A stretch of 64,000 nt of DNA from a virus. The stretch spans positions 1 through 64,000 of the IMG/VR virus record IMGVR_UViG_3300034061_002572; one strand, given 5' to 3'. Positions within the stretch are counted from its first letter, which is position 1. Every line of letters starts with the position of its first letter. A model generated the notes under the pieces. It was not told the origin of the DNA. It saw only the letters and a program-made list of their open reading frames with translations, and searched no databases. Shown here in pieces: positions 1 through 7,818 of the stretch. Made by a program: the position numbers and the translations under genes.

Positions 1-2
1 AA

Positions 3-227
3 GTAATATTCTTGACTCATAATGAAGAAAAACATAAATATAATCTAGCACAGAGACTCACAGGTGAGCATCTGTTATGGGTACCTAAAATACAGGAAAG
101 GAAAGTATCACAGTATGGTGGAAAAAACATTAGGTATGAACATAATAGGAAAGCTGATTATATCAAACAGTTTGTTGAGCTTCATGATGAGATAATACCA
201 TTTAACACAATAAGATATATATTCTAG
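3..227 (+). CDS. Hypothetical protein, C-terminal part (5' end off the window)
   Basis: The frame is open to the left edge. The first in-frame start-like codon is a TTG at 12, so this is probably the end of a longer gene. The visible 75 or so codons are rich in basic and aromatic residues (LLWVPKIQERK, IPFNTIRYIF at the end). I recognise no family. The stop is TAG at 225-227 and the next gene starts 2 bases later, so the two are likely co-transcribed. The product could equally be a short protein started at the TTG. The coding call rests on the open frame and tight gene packing. Confidence 0.55.
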   Translation, partial: VIFLTHNEEKHKYNLAQRLTGEHLLWVPKIQERKVSQYGGKNIRYEHNRKADYIKQFVELHDEIIPFNTIRYIF

Positions 228-229
228 AT

Positions 230-505
230 ATGACACTTAGAGAAACAGAATTACTAGGAAATGCTCTTGTTAGAAAGTTGGGTTTTAGAAGAACTAAACT
301 TAATGATAATGTTTATAATTTAGCTTATCAGTATATTTCTATTGAAGTAGAGTTTTATCCAAAAGGAACTAAATGGTATGTTAATGTTGTTTATCATATT
401 GATACAGGTACTACTGTTATATTTCATAGTGCTGTCTTAAATATTGATAATATAATTTCTGACGCAAATAAATTAATTGGTATGTTTTATTTTATAAGAA
501 CATGA
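230..505 (+). CDS. Hypothetical protein, 91 aa
   Basis: Small soluble-looking protein of mixed character. The middle reads as alternating beta-type segments (ISIEVEFYP, WYVNVVYHI, TTVIFHSAVL) and there is no signal peptide or clear membrane segment. The pattern suggests a compact beta sheet, but I cannot assign a family. It starts 2 bases after the previous stop and its end overlaps the next start by 4 bases (ATGA), typical of translational coupling in a phage early operon. Function unknown. The gene call rests on packing and intact frame. Confidence 0.7.
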   Translation: MTLRETELLGNALVRKLGFRRTKLNDNVYNLAYQYISIEVEFYPKGTKWYVNVVYHIDTGTTVIFHSAVLNIDNIISDANKLIGMFYFIRT

Positions 506-894
506 ATTTTGAAGAAAAAAATATTAAAGAGTTAGTATATGATATCTGTCTTGAGCATTCTGAAGTATGCAAAGCAGCAGATAGTAATATGGGATATCTA
601 TGGTATATGTTTACACATGGGTCAAAGGCCGGGCAATACAAACCATTTATATTCTTGGCAGAAATTAACCTTTTGGTTAAAATGGGATTACTCTTTGAAG
701 AAGAAAGAGATAGACTTATTGAAATGATAAGTTCTGAAGATAAAGACAATATGTATTTAGTAGGTTTATCTATACTGCAGTTAAGAGACCAAAGAATTAA
801 AACTTATGGTAATTATACAGCAGATAATGATGCTTACAAGAGTATTGACTATCTGACAGATGTTATTAGTCCGGAATTATTTATTGGTAAATAG
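502..894 (+). CDS. Hypothetical protein, 130 aa
   Basis: Mostly helical, acidic protein. It begins with a charged helix (MNFEEKNIKELVYDICLEH), followed by a central WYMFTHGSKAGQYKPF stretch and a leucine-rich helix (GLLFEEERDRLIEMI). No catalytic motif or membrane segment is evident. The ATG overlaps the previous stop by 4 bases. The stop is TAG, showing that amber is used as a stop in the early region. The product is not recognised. Its position among small early genes is where crAss-like phages often carry host-takeover or anti-defence proteins, but nothing in the sequence shows that role here. Confidence 0.7.
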   Translation: MNFEEKNIKELVYDICLEHSEVCKAADSNMGYLWYMFTHGSKAGQYKPFIFLAEINLLVKMGLLFEEERDRLIEMISSEDKDNMYLVGLSILQLRDQRIKTYGNYTADNDAYKSIDYLTDVISPELFIGK

Positions 895-910
895 ATTTAA
901 AAAAAGAAAG

Positions 911-1162
911 ATGACAGAACAAGATCTGATAAATGAAGGCTTTGAAAAAGTAATAATATCAGATGATGAAAGCCAGAATGGTTTTGATTATTATTATTAC
1001 CAAAAAGAAGTTTGTGAGAATATAGTACTTCATAGTACAGATAATGTAGATGTGGTAGATGACAAATGGCAGTTAAGAACATTTGATATCCCCGCAATAC
1101 TAATATCTGAACTAGGACACTACAAAGAGTTTATGGAATTAATGAGTAATATAGTTTGTTAA
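911..1162 (+). CDS. Hypothetical acidic protein, 83 aa
   Basis: The frame is open from 860, but an earlier TTG start would give a hydrophobic-basic extension inside the previous gene. The ATG at 911 follows a purine-rich AAAAAGAAAG leader and is the better start. The product is acidic, with a Tyr-rich patch (FDYYYYQKEV) near residues 25-34 and an HSTDNVDVVDDKW segment. No domain is recognised. It lies 16 bases after the preceding stop and 2 bases before the next ATG, so it belongs to the same run of small genes. Confidence 0.65.
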   Translation: MTEQDLINEGFEKVIISDDESQNGFDYYYYQKEVCENIVLHSTDNVDVVDDKWQLRTFDIPAILISELGHYKEFMELMSNIVC

Positions 1163-1164
1163 TT

Positions 1165-1542
1165 ATGTTTAGTGGAAAATTTATAAAGAAAGATGGCAAG
1201 CTTACTTATGCAAGTCCGCAGGATAAGCTTGCCTATGAAATTTTTGTAGATAAGATACAAGAAGGACAGAAGGTAGAAATGTATATTGGTCTGGCTAATG
1301 CTGACCACAGTATTGCGCAATTGGCAAAAGTGCATGCTTGTATCCGGGAACTTGCTAAAGAATCTGGATACAGTTTTGATGAAATGAAAGTACTGATTAA
1401 AGAAAAATCAGGATTATGTTATGATGGAGGTGATGCTATACTTTGTAAATCATTTTCTGATTGCTCAAAAGATGAAATTGCATTAGCTATTGAAGCTTGT
1501 ATACAAATAGGGAGAGAAAACTATAATATTAATCTAACTTAG
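1165..1542 (+). CDS. Hypothetical protein; distant NinB/Orf-like recombination mediator possible
   Basis: ATG at 1165 is preferred over a TTG at 1156 that overlaps the previous stop. The 125-residue product starts with a beta-rich part (FSGKFIKKDGKLTYASP) and ends in helices (AKVHACIRELAKESGYSF, DEIALAIEACIQIGRE). The order 'K-x-H-A-C-I-R-E-L-A, SGYSFDEMKVLIKEKSGL' resembles the layout of NinB/Orf-type phage recombination proteins, which bind single-stranded DNA and displace SSB. This is a weak resemblance, not an identification. Its last 14 bases overlap the convergent gene on the other strand. Confidence 0.65.
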   Translation: MFSGKFIKKDGKLTYASPQDKLAYEIFVDKIQEGQKVEMYIGLANADHSIAQLAKVHACIRELAKESGYSFDEMKVLIKEKSGLCYDGGDAILCKSFSDCSKDEIALAIEACIQIGRENYNINLT

Positions 1543-1843
1543 ATTCTACATAACCTTCATCACCTGGTTGTAGAACTTCTTTTTCATCATAAAGAGATTT
1601 TTCCTTTGCCACTCTTTCAATTTCAGCAATTAGGAGTGTAGTAGTATAAAAAGCTCTTTCATAATGGTTAAGTTCAGCAAATTGTTTGGTTGTCATATTT
1701 TTTAAAGATTCTTCTAATTTTGTAGAATCTTTTTCAGAAAGAAATAAATAGGCTGCTAATTCTTTAGCCATTAAATAGAAACCTTTATTTACTTTGATGT
1801 CAAATACTGCATCATCTTTCATTTCTTTAATTTTAATTGCCAT
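1529..1843 (-). CDS. Hypothetical protein, 104 aa; lone minus-strand gene in the early region
   Basis: Acidic, helical protein beginning MAIKIKEMKDDAVFDIKVNK, with a hydrophobic stretch (GFYLMAKELAAYLFL) around residues 21-35 that looks like an amphipathic helix, not a membrane anchor. It is the only minus-strand gene between 1 and 19,208, and its 3' end overlaps the end of the plus-strand gene by 14 bases. A TAAATTTG box lies 18-25 bases before the start codon (1861-1868, reading left), so it probably has its own promoter. It could be a virion or scaffold-type protein expressed with the minus-strand late genes, or a regulator. I do not recognise the family. Confidence 0.75.
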   Translation of the reverse strand: MAIKIKEMKDDAVFDIKVNKGFYLMAKELAAYLFLSEKDSTKLEESLKNMTTKQFAELNHYERAFYTTTLLIAEIERVAKEKSLYDEKEVLQPGDEGYVESKLD

Positions 1844-1860
1844 AACAGTTGATTTTTTAA

Positions 1861-1887
1861 CAAATTTAATAAAATATGAATAACAAA
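1861..1887 (-). promoter_or_regulatory. Candidate promoter for the lone minus-strand gene
   Basis: Reading leftwards, TAAATTTG (1868-1861) matches the Bacteroidetes sigma -7 consensus TAnnTTTG. A TTTG lies upstream (1887-1884), but the 15-base spacer is shorter than the usual 19-21. The box is followed by GTTAAA, as in the candidate promoter near 63,843. Both fire on the minus strand. The upstream half lies inside the start of the divergent ung gene. Confidence 0.45.
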
Positions 1888-2586
1888 CTAGAGTTAGAAG
1901 AAATTAAAAACAAATTATTAATTAAACTAGAACCTTCTGGTTGGAATTTAATATTAAAATCATTTATAGAAAGTTCTGATTTTGAAAAAATAATAAAGCA
2001 ACTAGTTTATCTTGTTAAAGAAGGTAAAAGATTTACTCCCACATTAAAACAGATATTTAGAGCATTTGAAGAATGTCCGTATAACAAACTAAAAATAATC
2101 ATTGTAGGTCAAGATCCTTATCCACAATTAGGAGTTGCAGATGGTATTGCATTTAGTTGTAGTAATACTATGGAATTACAGCCAAGTTTAAGCTATATGT
2201 TAAATGAAGTAAACAAAACTGTTTACAAAGGACATCCAGGATCTATAAATGTAGACTTAACAAGATGGTCAAATCAAGGAATATTAATGCTCAATACAGC
2301 TCTTACTACTACAGTAGGTAAAATAGGTCAACATTACAATATATGGAAACCATTTTTAGCATATTTATTTGATCATTTAACATGGAATAATTCCGGGCTT
2401 ATTTATATTTATATGGGAAAACAAGCTCAAGAATGGGCGGAGTGTGTAAATGATAATAACCATAAATTTTATGTAAGTCATCCTGCAAGTGCTGCATATA
2501 ATAATAGTGCTTGGGATTGTCAAAATGTATTCATAGAAGCTAAGGATATTGTCAAAAAAATGTATAACGAAGATATTATTTGGTAA
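1876..2586 (+). CDS. ung: Uracil-DNA glycosylase (family 1)
   Basis: Removes uracil from DNA by hydrolysing the N-glycosidic bond, starting base excision repair. The water-activating motif GQDPYP is at residues 78-83 (catalytic Asp80). The substrate-pocket part follows (GIAFSCSN near 90), then LNTALTTTVGKIGQHYNIW near 140-158, and the DNA-intercalation loop HPASAAY starts at His202, a variant of the usual HPSPLS. At 236 aa it is full length for bacterial and viral Ung. It opens the replication cluster and its stop overlaps the next ATG by one base. Ung is a known component of crAss-like replication modules and probably keeps uracil out of viral DNA. The ATG at 1876 has an AT-rich leader. Confidence 0.93.
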   Translation: MNNKLELEEIKNKLLIKLEPSGWNLILKSFIESSDFEKIIKQLVYLVKEGKRFTPTLKQIFRAFEECPYNKLKIIIVGQDPYPQLGVADGIAFSCSNTMELQPSLSYMLNEVNKTVYKGHPGSINVDLTRWSNQGILMLNTALTTTVGKIGQHYNIWKPFLAYLFDHLTWNNSGLIYIYMGKQAQEWAECVNDNNHKFYVSHPASAAYNNSAWDCQNVFIEAKDIVKKMYNEDIIW

Positions 2587-3176
2587 TGGAAGATGTATTT
2601 AACAAACTGATAAAAGCAGGTATAACACCTAATGCATTTTATGTTTTATATTGTTCTAAACATAAAAAAATTCCTAATTCATTTGTAAGTTATGCTTTAG
2701 AAATTAGAAAGCTTCAAGTTGAAAAATGGGTAGATCAAGATTTGCAATTAACAGAAAAAAGTATTAATTTTATTCAAGAAATTGATGCCTTTTTCAAGAA
2801 AAGTAAAAAGAAAACTTCTTCAGTTTTGATGGGAGAATCTTTTTTAGATTTGATACAAGAGTATGTAGAAATTTTTCCTAACAAAAGACTTTCAAGTGGC
2901 AAACCTGCAAGAGTAAATGTAAAAACATTAGAGAATTCTTTTCGTTGGTTTTTTGACACATATAGTTATGACTGGGAAACAATTCTAGCAGCAACTAGAA
3001 AGTATGTTTATGACTTTGAGCTTAAGAATTATGAATTTATGAGAACTTCTCAATATTTTGTAAGAAAACAAAATACTGATAAATCTTGGGATTCTGACTT
3101 AGCTACATATTGTGACATGATTATTAATGGAGAAGATGATTTTGAAGATAATCATTTTAAAGAAAGCGTAGTATGA
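2586..3176 (+). CDS. Hypothetical replication-module protein, 196 aa
   Basis: The start at 2586 (TAATG overlap with ung) is preferred over an upstream TTG at 2580. The product is mainly helical: an N-terminal part with a tyrosine-rich helix (NAFYVLYCSKHKKIPNSF), a linker rich in lysine (FFKKSKKKTSS) near residue 75, and a C-terminal domain with RWFFDTYSYDWETIL and YEFMRTSQYFVRKQNTDKSW near 120-170. The last part resembles the helical domains of phage replisome organisers and helicase loaders. Its place just upstream of the helicase fits such a role, but this is inference from position. It overlaps the next gene by 4 bases (ATGA). Confidence 0.75.
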   Translation: MEDVFNKLIKAGITPNAFYVLYCSKHKKIPNSFVSYALEIRKLQVEKWVDQDLQLTEKSINFIQEIDAFFKKSKKKTSSVLMGESFLDLIQEYVEIFPNKRLSSGKPARVNVKTLENSFRWFFDTYSYDWETILAATRKYVYDFELKNYEFMRTSQYFVRKQNTDKSWDSDLATYCDMIINGEDDFEDNHFKESVV

Positions 3177-3367
3177 GTAATTTTAAAATTAAAATTTTAT
3201 TGGGAATCTGTGCTATCACAGGTTCAATTGCTGGATACTATTTTGCAACATTTCTATTTGGTAGTATGCCATTTTGGAAATATATTTTGTTTGAATTTGC
3301 AATAACAATTTTGCATACAATGTATAATTTCACAAAAGAACAAGCATTACAAACTGTTAAGAAATGA
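3173..3367 (+). CDS. Small two-helix membrane protein, 64 aa
   Basis: After a short basic N-terminus (MSNFKIK) there are two hydrophobic segments: about residues 8-30 (LLGICAITGSIAGYYFATFL) and 36-54 (FWKYILFEFAITILHTMYNF), then a short charged tail. This predicts a hairpin in the inner membrane with both ends on the same side. It overlaps the upstream gene and the helicase gene by 4 bases each (ATGA), so it is translationally coupled into the replication operon, which is unusual for a membrane protein. It could tether the replisome or act as an exclusion factor. No family is recognised. Confidence 0.75.
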   Translation: MSNFKIKILLGICAITGSIAGYYFATFLFGSMPFWKYILFEFAITILHTMYNFTKEQALQTVKK

Positions 3368-4365
3368 GTGACTATTTAAATACTAAACCAGTAAAAGTAA
3401 AAAGTAAAATTGAAGCTTTTGATGAAGCTTTAGTTCACATAAAAGCAAGACAAGAAGGCAGAATAAAAAGTTTAACAACCGGTTGGTCCAAGTTCAACGA
3501 TGCTTTATTAGATGGGATAGAATGGAATACCCTAACAGTCATAGGGGCCAGACCAGGAACAGGAAAAACTTTTTTTATTGACCAATTGTGTGCTGACGTT
3601 GTTGAGTTAAACCCTAATGAAAATTTTAGAGTTTTACAGTTTCAATTAGAAATGCCGGGAAGAACTAGTGCTATTAGAGAATTATCTACTCCTACTAAAA
3701 AAGATTATAAATCTTTAAATAGTGCAGGTGCTAACAAGCTGACTGATGATGATTATGACAGATGTGTTTCTTATGTAGAAAAACTTAGACAAAATGCAAG
3801 AGTTGATGTTGTATATGACCCTTGTACAATAGAAGAGTTTATGTCTACTATCCATCATTATGTAATGAAACATTGCAAAGAAGTTGATGGTAAAAAGAAA
3901 TATACCAAAGTTTTAATCACAGTGGATCACTCAACTCTATTCAAAAAGTCTGCAAGAGATAAAGACAAGTTTGATATGTTGTATAATCTAGGTGAAGCAA
4001 TTACTTATATGAAGAAAACATATCCAGTTGCCTTTCTTATTTTGAGTCAATTGAATAGAAATATTGATAGTCCTGAAAGATCAGAAAATGGTAAGTATGG
4101 TAACTACGTCCTTGATTCTGATATTTTTGGTGCAGATGCTTTATTGCAACATGCTGATACCCTAATTGGTATTAATAGACCTGCACTTAAGAAAATCAAA
4201 TATTATGGACCTGATAGATACATAATACCGGATGACACTACAATTGTATTTCATTTTCTTAAATCCAGAAATGGAGACACTAGAATTAGTTTTTTCAAGC
4301 TGGATAGACAGCAGATGAAGATTGTAGAAATTGACACTCCTCCGCAACAACAAAAAACAAAATAG
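3364..4365 (+). CDS. Replicative helicase, DnaB-like SF4 ATPase
   Basis: RecA-fold ATPase of the DnaB/SF4 group, expected to unwind DNA at the fork as a hexamer. Walker A is GARPGTGKT at residues 61-69 and Walker B is LITVDHS around Asp188. The downstream FLILSQLNRNID (about 222-233) matches the DnaB motif with a sensing Gln and Asn-Arg pair. A further RNGDTRISFF segment near the end resembles DnaB motif 4. At 333 aa it has essentially only the C-terminal ATPase domain and a short leader, lacking the DnaB N-terminal primase-interacting domain, as in several phage helicases. It overlaps the upstream membrane-protein gene by 4 bases. Confidence 0.9.
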   Translation: MSDYLNTKPVKVKSKIEAFDEALVHIKARQEGRIKSLTTGWSKFNDALLDGIEWNTLTVIGARPGTGKTFFIDQLCADVVELNPNENFRVLQFQLEMPGRTSAIRELSTPTKKDYKSLNSAGANKLTDDDYDRCVSYVEKLRQNARVDVVYDPCTIEEFMSTIHHYVMKHCKEVDGKKKYTKVLITVDHSTLFKKSARDKDKFDMLYNLGEAITYMKKTYPVAFLILSQLNRNIDSPERSENGKYGNYVLDSDIFGADALLQHADTLIGINRPALKKIKYYGPDRYIIPDDTTIVFHFLKSRNGDTRISFFKLDRQQMKIVEIDTPPQQQKTK

Positions 4366-4371
4366 TAAATT

Positions 4372-4908
4372 ATGACAAGAAAAGAAAAAACAGAAGAATT
4401 GTTTAAGAAGCATTCTCCAACTTTTAGAGTTATGAAAGTTGATGATCCCTTCTTTACATTAAAAAGTGCGTATTTTATTAGTGGTAAAAAAGGTAAATTT
4501 ATTCAGTTATTTGAAAGTGAACTTGGTAAAGAAAAAGATGTTTATATAGAGTTTGTCAAAAAAGATTTAACTCCAGATTTATCTGATAGGCCTTTATTCA
4601 AATTAGCTTTTAATCCGTTTTATAAAGAAGAATATGAAATGGAAAATAAAACAACTGAAGAAGGAAAAGAATATTCAGTATATATAATTCCTGTTTCTGA
4701 GTTACAAGTTATTATGCCTAACGGTTCTTATATTACATATTCTAATTATGAGAATGGATTTACAACTGATAGACAACAAACATTATTTCCAGACTTTGAA
4801 GATCAATTTGGTTCTAATGCAGAAGAAGTAGATTCTGAAGAGTCAGCATCTGATATTCTCTTAAGAATTGCTATAGATTTTCAAAAATTAGCACAAAAAT
4901 TAAAATAA
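4372..4908 (+). CDS. Hypothetical acidic protein, 178 aa
   Basis: Not recognised. The N-terminal helix is basic (TRKEKTEELFKKH). The body is beta-type with aromatic residues (DPFFTLKSAYFIS, PLFKLAFNPFYKEEYEM) and there is an acidic linker near residues 140-160 (FEDQFGSNAEEVDSEES). A helix ends the protein (DILLRIAIDFQKLAQKLK). It lies 6 bases after the helicase and 1 base before the Sak4-like gene, so a role in replication or recombination is plausible by context. No catalytic motif is visible. Confidence 0.75.
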   Translation: MTRKEKTEELFKKHSPTFRVMKVDDPFFTLKSAYFISGKKGKFIQLFESELGKEKDVYIEFVKKDLTPDLSDRPLFKLAFNPFYKEEYEMENKTTEEGKEYSVYIIPVSELQVIMPNGSYITYSNYENGFTTDRQQTLFPDFEDQFGSNAEEVDSEESASDILLRIAIDFQKLAQKLK

Positions 4909-4909
4909 A

Positions 4910-5629
4910 ATGAGTATAGTACTTCCAACAACTAAGATTAAAGGGGATAGAGTAAATCCTAAAAGACTCTTAATTTATTCAAAACCTAAAACAGGTAAAA
5001 CTACTGCATTTGCAGGGCTTGAAGACAATCTGATTATGGATTTAGAGAATGGTTCTGATTATGTTAATGCTTTAAAAGTTAAAGCTAAAGACTTAAAAGA
5101 ACTACTTGCAATTGGTCAAGCAATTATTGATGCCGGTAAACCTTACAAGTATGTTACAATTGATACAGTAACCGCTTTAGAATCTATGGTAATGCCACTT
5201 GCAGTAAAACTTTATAGAAAAACCCAAATGGGTAAGAATTTTGAAGGAGATAGCGTAACTGGATTACCTAATGGTGCTGGTTATGGATATATTCGTGAAG
5301 CATTTTTCAATATTTTAGATTTTATTGATACCTTAGCTCCCCATATTATTTTATCTGGTCATATTAAAGATAAAGTAGTTGATGATAAAGGAGAAATGGT
5401 GATGTCAGCAAATATTGATTTAACGGGTAAAATTAAATCTTTAATCTGTGCTAATGCAGATGCCATTGGTTACATGTATAGAAAAGGTAATAAAACCATT
5501 TTGTCATTTAAGACAAATGAAGAAGTTACTTGTGGTGCCAGACCTGAACATTTGAGAAATCAAGAAATAGTAATAACTGAATCAGTAGATGGTGTATTAA
5601 CTACATCATGGGATAAAGTATATAAGTAA
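4910..5629 (+). CDS. Sak4-like RecA-fold ATPase (phage recombinase, AAA_24 type)
   Basis: Single-domain RecA-fold ATPase of the phage nucleotide-binding/Sak4 group. These proteins promote single-strand annealing with their partner SSB. Walker A is SKPKTGKTT at residues 24-32. The short DLENGSDY after it (about 43-50) is typical of this family. Walker B is YVTIDTVTAL with Asp85. ILSGHIKDK near 150 supplies the sensor region. At 239 aa it has the size of Sak4 and lacks the RecA N- and C-terminal domains. The next gene encodes an SSB-like protein, the gene pair expected for a Sak4 system, and Sak4-type genes are known in crAss-like phages. Confidence 0.85.
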   Translation: MSIVLPTTKIKGDRVNPKRLLIYSKPKTGKTTAFAGLEDNLIMDLENGSDYVNALKVKAKDLKELLAIGQAIIDAGKPYKYVTIDTVTALESMVMPLAVKLYRKTQMGKNFEGDSVTGLPNGAGYGYIREAFFNILDFIDTLAPHIILSGHIKDKVVDDKGEMVMSANIDLTGKIKSLICANADAIGYMYRKGNKTILSFKTNEEVTCGARPEHLRNQEIVITESVDGVLTTSWDKVYK

Positions 5630-5651
5630 TAACAAATAAATAAATACAAAA

Positions 5652-6347
5652 ATGAACGTAGATTTAACAGATTTATTAGAAAGTAAAAGTGGTGGTAAAG
5701 GTGGTAAAAAGATTACACCCGGAAATCATGTATTAAAAATTACAGGTTTGAGTACTAAAGAAGATGAGAGATATCCTGAAAAAAAGTATATCTATATTCA
5801 TGTAGAAACTGAACCAATTGAAGATTTTGAAGGTTTCTATATTGATAATGATCCTAGTAAGGGTAGACATCTTGGTAAAATTGGTAAGATTAATGCAAAT
5901 CCTTTTGGATACAAAGATGGAACCATGCCTAGTGGTGAGCCTGTTACACAGCAAAGATCAATGTTTATGTTTGTAATTAACTTATGTAAAACATTAGGTA
6001 TTACTGAATGGGCTCGTGAACAAAATAACAAACATTCAAATGCTGAATCTTTTATAGATGCATTTAATGCTACTGCACCATTTAAGAACAAGTTTCTTGA
6101 GTTTTGTGTAGGTGGTCAGGAATGGGTTAATGCAGAAGGTTATACAAATTATAATTTACAACTTCCAAAAGCTGCAGGTGGTAGATACTCTATTGCTGGA
6201 CTTGAAGAAGGTAAATGTTTAAGATTTGATGCTTCTAAGCATATCTATGTTCAAAAAAGTAAAACTCAAGAAGTTCAGAATTTTAGAAAAGATGATGATG
6301 ATGATCTTGACATACCAAAATCTTCAAGTGAGTTTAGTTTAGACTAA
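5652..6347 (+). CDS. SSB-like protein, partner of the Sak4-like ATPase
   Basis: Predicted single-stranded DNA-binding protein. The N-terminal 160 or so residues are beta-rich with glycine-lysine runs (SGGKGGKKITPGNHVLKI near residue 13) and an aromatic strand pattern (KYIYIHVETEP), consistent with an OB-like fold. The tail is acidic with a run of five aspartates near 219-223, followed by LDIPKSSSEFSLD, like the disordered acidic tip of SSB proteins. Identification rests on this layout and the position 22 bases after the Sak4-like gene. No strong sequence motif exists for this family. A hairpin terminator follows 20 bases after the stop. Confidence 0.65.
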   Translation: MNVDLTDLLESKSGGKGGKKITPGNHVLKITGLSTKEDERYPEKKYIYIHVETEPIEDFEGFYIDNDPSKGRHLGKIGKINANPFGYKDGTMPSGEPVTQQRSMFMFVINLCKTLGITEWAREQNNKHSNAESFIDAFNATAPFKNKFLEFCVGGQEWVNAEGYTNYNLQLPKAAGGRYSIAGLEEGKCLRFDASKHIYVQKSKTQEVQNFRKDDDDDLDIPKSSSEFSLD

Positions 6348-6366
6348 TCATTCTATTTAATAATTT

Positions 6367-6401
6367 AAGGGGAAGTATTACTGCTTCCCCTTTATTATTT
6401 T
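6367..6401 (+). terminator. Intrinsic terminator after the SSB-like gene
   Basis: Perfect 9-bp stem AAGGGGAAG (6367-6375) / CTTCCCCTT (6384-6392) with an 8-base loop, running into a T-rich tract (6391-6401). The ATG of the primase gene follows at 6407, leaving no room for a downstream promoter. Confidence 0.85.
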
Positions 6402-6406
6402 AGATT

Positions 6407-7384
6407 ATGCAATCAACAGTTAATTTTGTAACAAGTATTATTGATGTTCCAAGAGAATGGATATTTGAATTTTACTTGAATCTTTCTACTAGACTTTATG
6501 GTCAAACAATAAAGATGAAGTCTGTATTTAATCCAGCAGAGAAAACAGAATCTATGTATATCTATTTTGATGATTCAAAAGGTTATTATAGATATAAAGA
6601 TTTTTCTTCCGGATTTGGTGGAGATTCTAGTAATTTAATAATGGATTTGTATAAATTATCTAGGAAACAAGCTAATCTAAAAATTGTATTAGATTATTCT
6701 AAGTATCTTGAAGATAATAATTATGATCCTGTAACTGAATATAAAATTGCTGCTACTTACAAGGTTTCAGATTTTATGATTAGACATTGGAACATTCTAG
6801 ATAAAAGTTATTGGCAGTCATTTAAAATTGGTACCGATCAGCTTACTAAATATGAAGTAATTCCACTTGAGTATTATACATTAAGTAAAATAGAAGATAA
6901 CATAGAAACATCATTTACTATAAAAGGAGAACATATTTATGGCTACTTTAAAAATGATGGAACTTTGTATAAGATTTATCAACCCAAGAATAAAGAAAAG
7001 AAGTTTATTAAACTACTTAATTATATTCAAGGCTCTGAGCAATTAACATATACCACAAAGTATCTAATGATTATATCTTCACTAAAAGACTTGATGGCAT
7101 TTAATTCATTAGGAATTCAGAATATCGAAGGAATAGTTCCAGACAGTGAAAATAGTCTTTTACCTGATAGTTTGATTCAGTATTATAAAGAAAAGTATCA
7201 TAAAATAATTACTTTGTTGGATAATGATAAAGCCGGGATTCAAGCTATGGAAAAATATAAAGAAAAACATGAACTAAATTATGTTATCCCACCTGCTGAA
7301 AAGGATATTGCTGATTGTATTAAAACTCACGGGATAGCAAAAACAAGAGAAAAATTATTTCCACTATTAAAACAAGCATTATGA
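6407..7384 (+). CDS. DnaG-like primase
   Basis: RNA-primer synthesis for lagging-strand replication. The C-terminal half is a TOPRIM domain: TLLDNDKAGIQAM has the DxD pair Asp272/Asp274 with the following AG, and EKDIADCI about 30 residues later is the KDxxD-type element. In DnaG the first TOPRIM motif carries a catalytic glutamate. Here the equivalent segment reads IISSLKDLMAFNSLG with no glutamate at the usual place. The N-terminal domain has the DnaG shape (YRYKDFSSGFGGDSSNLI near residues 65-85) but no cysteine/histidine zinc ligands. It is 325 aa, without a DnaB-binding C-terminal domain. The next gene overlaps by 4 bases. Confidence 0.8.
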   Translation: MQSTVNFVTSIIDVPREWIFEFYLNLSTRLYGQTIKMKSVFNPAEKTESMYIYFDDSKGYYRYKDFSSGFGGDSSNLIMDLYKLSRKQANLKIVLDYSKYLEDNNYDPVTEYKIAATYKVSDFMIRHWNILDKSYWQSFKIGTDQLTKYEVIPLEYYTLSKIEDNIETSFTIKGEHIYGYFKNDGTLYKIYQPKNKEKKFIKLLNYIQGSEQLTYTTKYLMIISSLKDLMAFNSLGIQNIEGIVPDSENSLLPDSLIQYYKEKYHKIITLLDNDKAGIQAMEKYKEKHELNYVIPPAEKDIADCIKTHGIAKTREKLFPLLKQAL

Positions 7385-7806
7385 GCTGGTTATATGAAGG
7401 AAGACCTTTTAATGATAGCATGATTCCAGATGGAGCCGTAGGTTTTGTGTATGAGATGGAAGCTGTTATTAATGGAAAGTCTGTAAGATATGTAGGTAAG
7501 AAGAACTTTTATTCTACTACAAAGAAAAAGTTTGGTAAAAAAGCTATGGCTCAAGTAACAGATAAAAGAACTAAAAAGTATGAGACTGTTACTAAACCTA
7601 GTTATCAAAACTATTATAGTAGTAATGCAGTTCTTAAAGAAGCTCACAAAGCTGGTGTAAAGATTAAAAGGTTTATGGTTAAGATATGTTTTTCCAAAAT
7701 GGAACTTACATATTATGAGACTAAGTATCAGTTTACAAGAGAGGTTCTTGAAAAAGAAGAATTTCTAAATGGAAATATTCTTGGAAGATTCTACCGTTTT
7801 AAATAA
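7381..7806 (+). CDS. GIY-YIG-like nuclease
   Basis: Small protein with the two signature strands of a GIY-YIG endonuclease in variant form: GFVY at residues 21-24 and, 12 residues on, YVG at 37-39 followed by KK. A basic segment with YQNYYSSN (about 74-82) follows, then YYETKYQFTREVL near 110-122, where the family has its metal-binding glutamate, and LNGNILGRFYR at the end. Such proteins in phages are homing or DNA-processing nucleases. The spacing fits, but the key Arg/Glu positions cannot be proven by eye. It overlaps the primase gene by 4 bases. Confidence 0.6.
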   Translation: MSWLYEGRPFNDSMIPDGAVGFVYEMEAVINGKSVRYVGKKNFYSTTKKKFGKKAMAQVTDKRTKKYETVTKPSYQNYYSSNAVLKEAHKAGVKIKRFMVKICFSKMELTYYETKYQFTREVLEKEEFLNGNILGRFYRFK

Positions 7807-7818
7807 ATTCGAATAGTT

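Noticed and set aside
12-14. TTG start giving a complete 71-aa protein
   Set aside because: The frame is open to the window edge, so a truncated longer gene is more likely.
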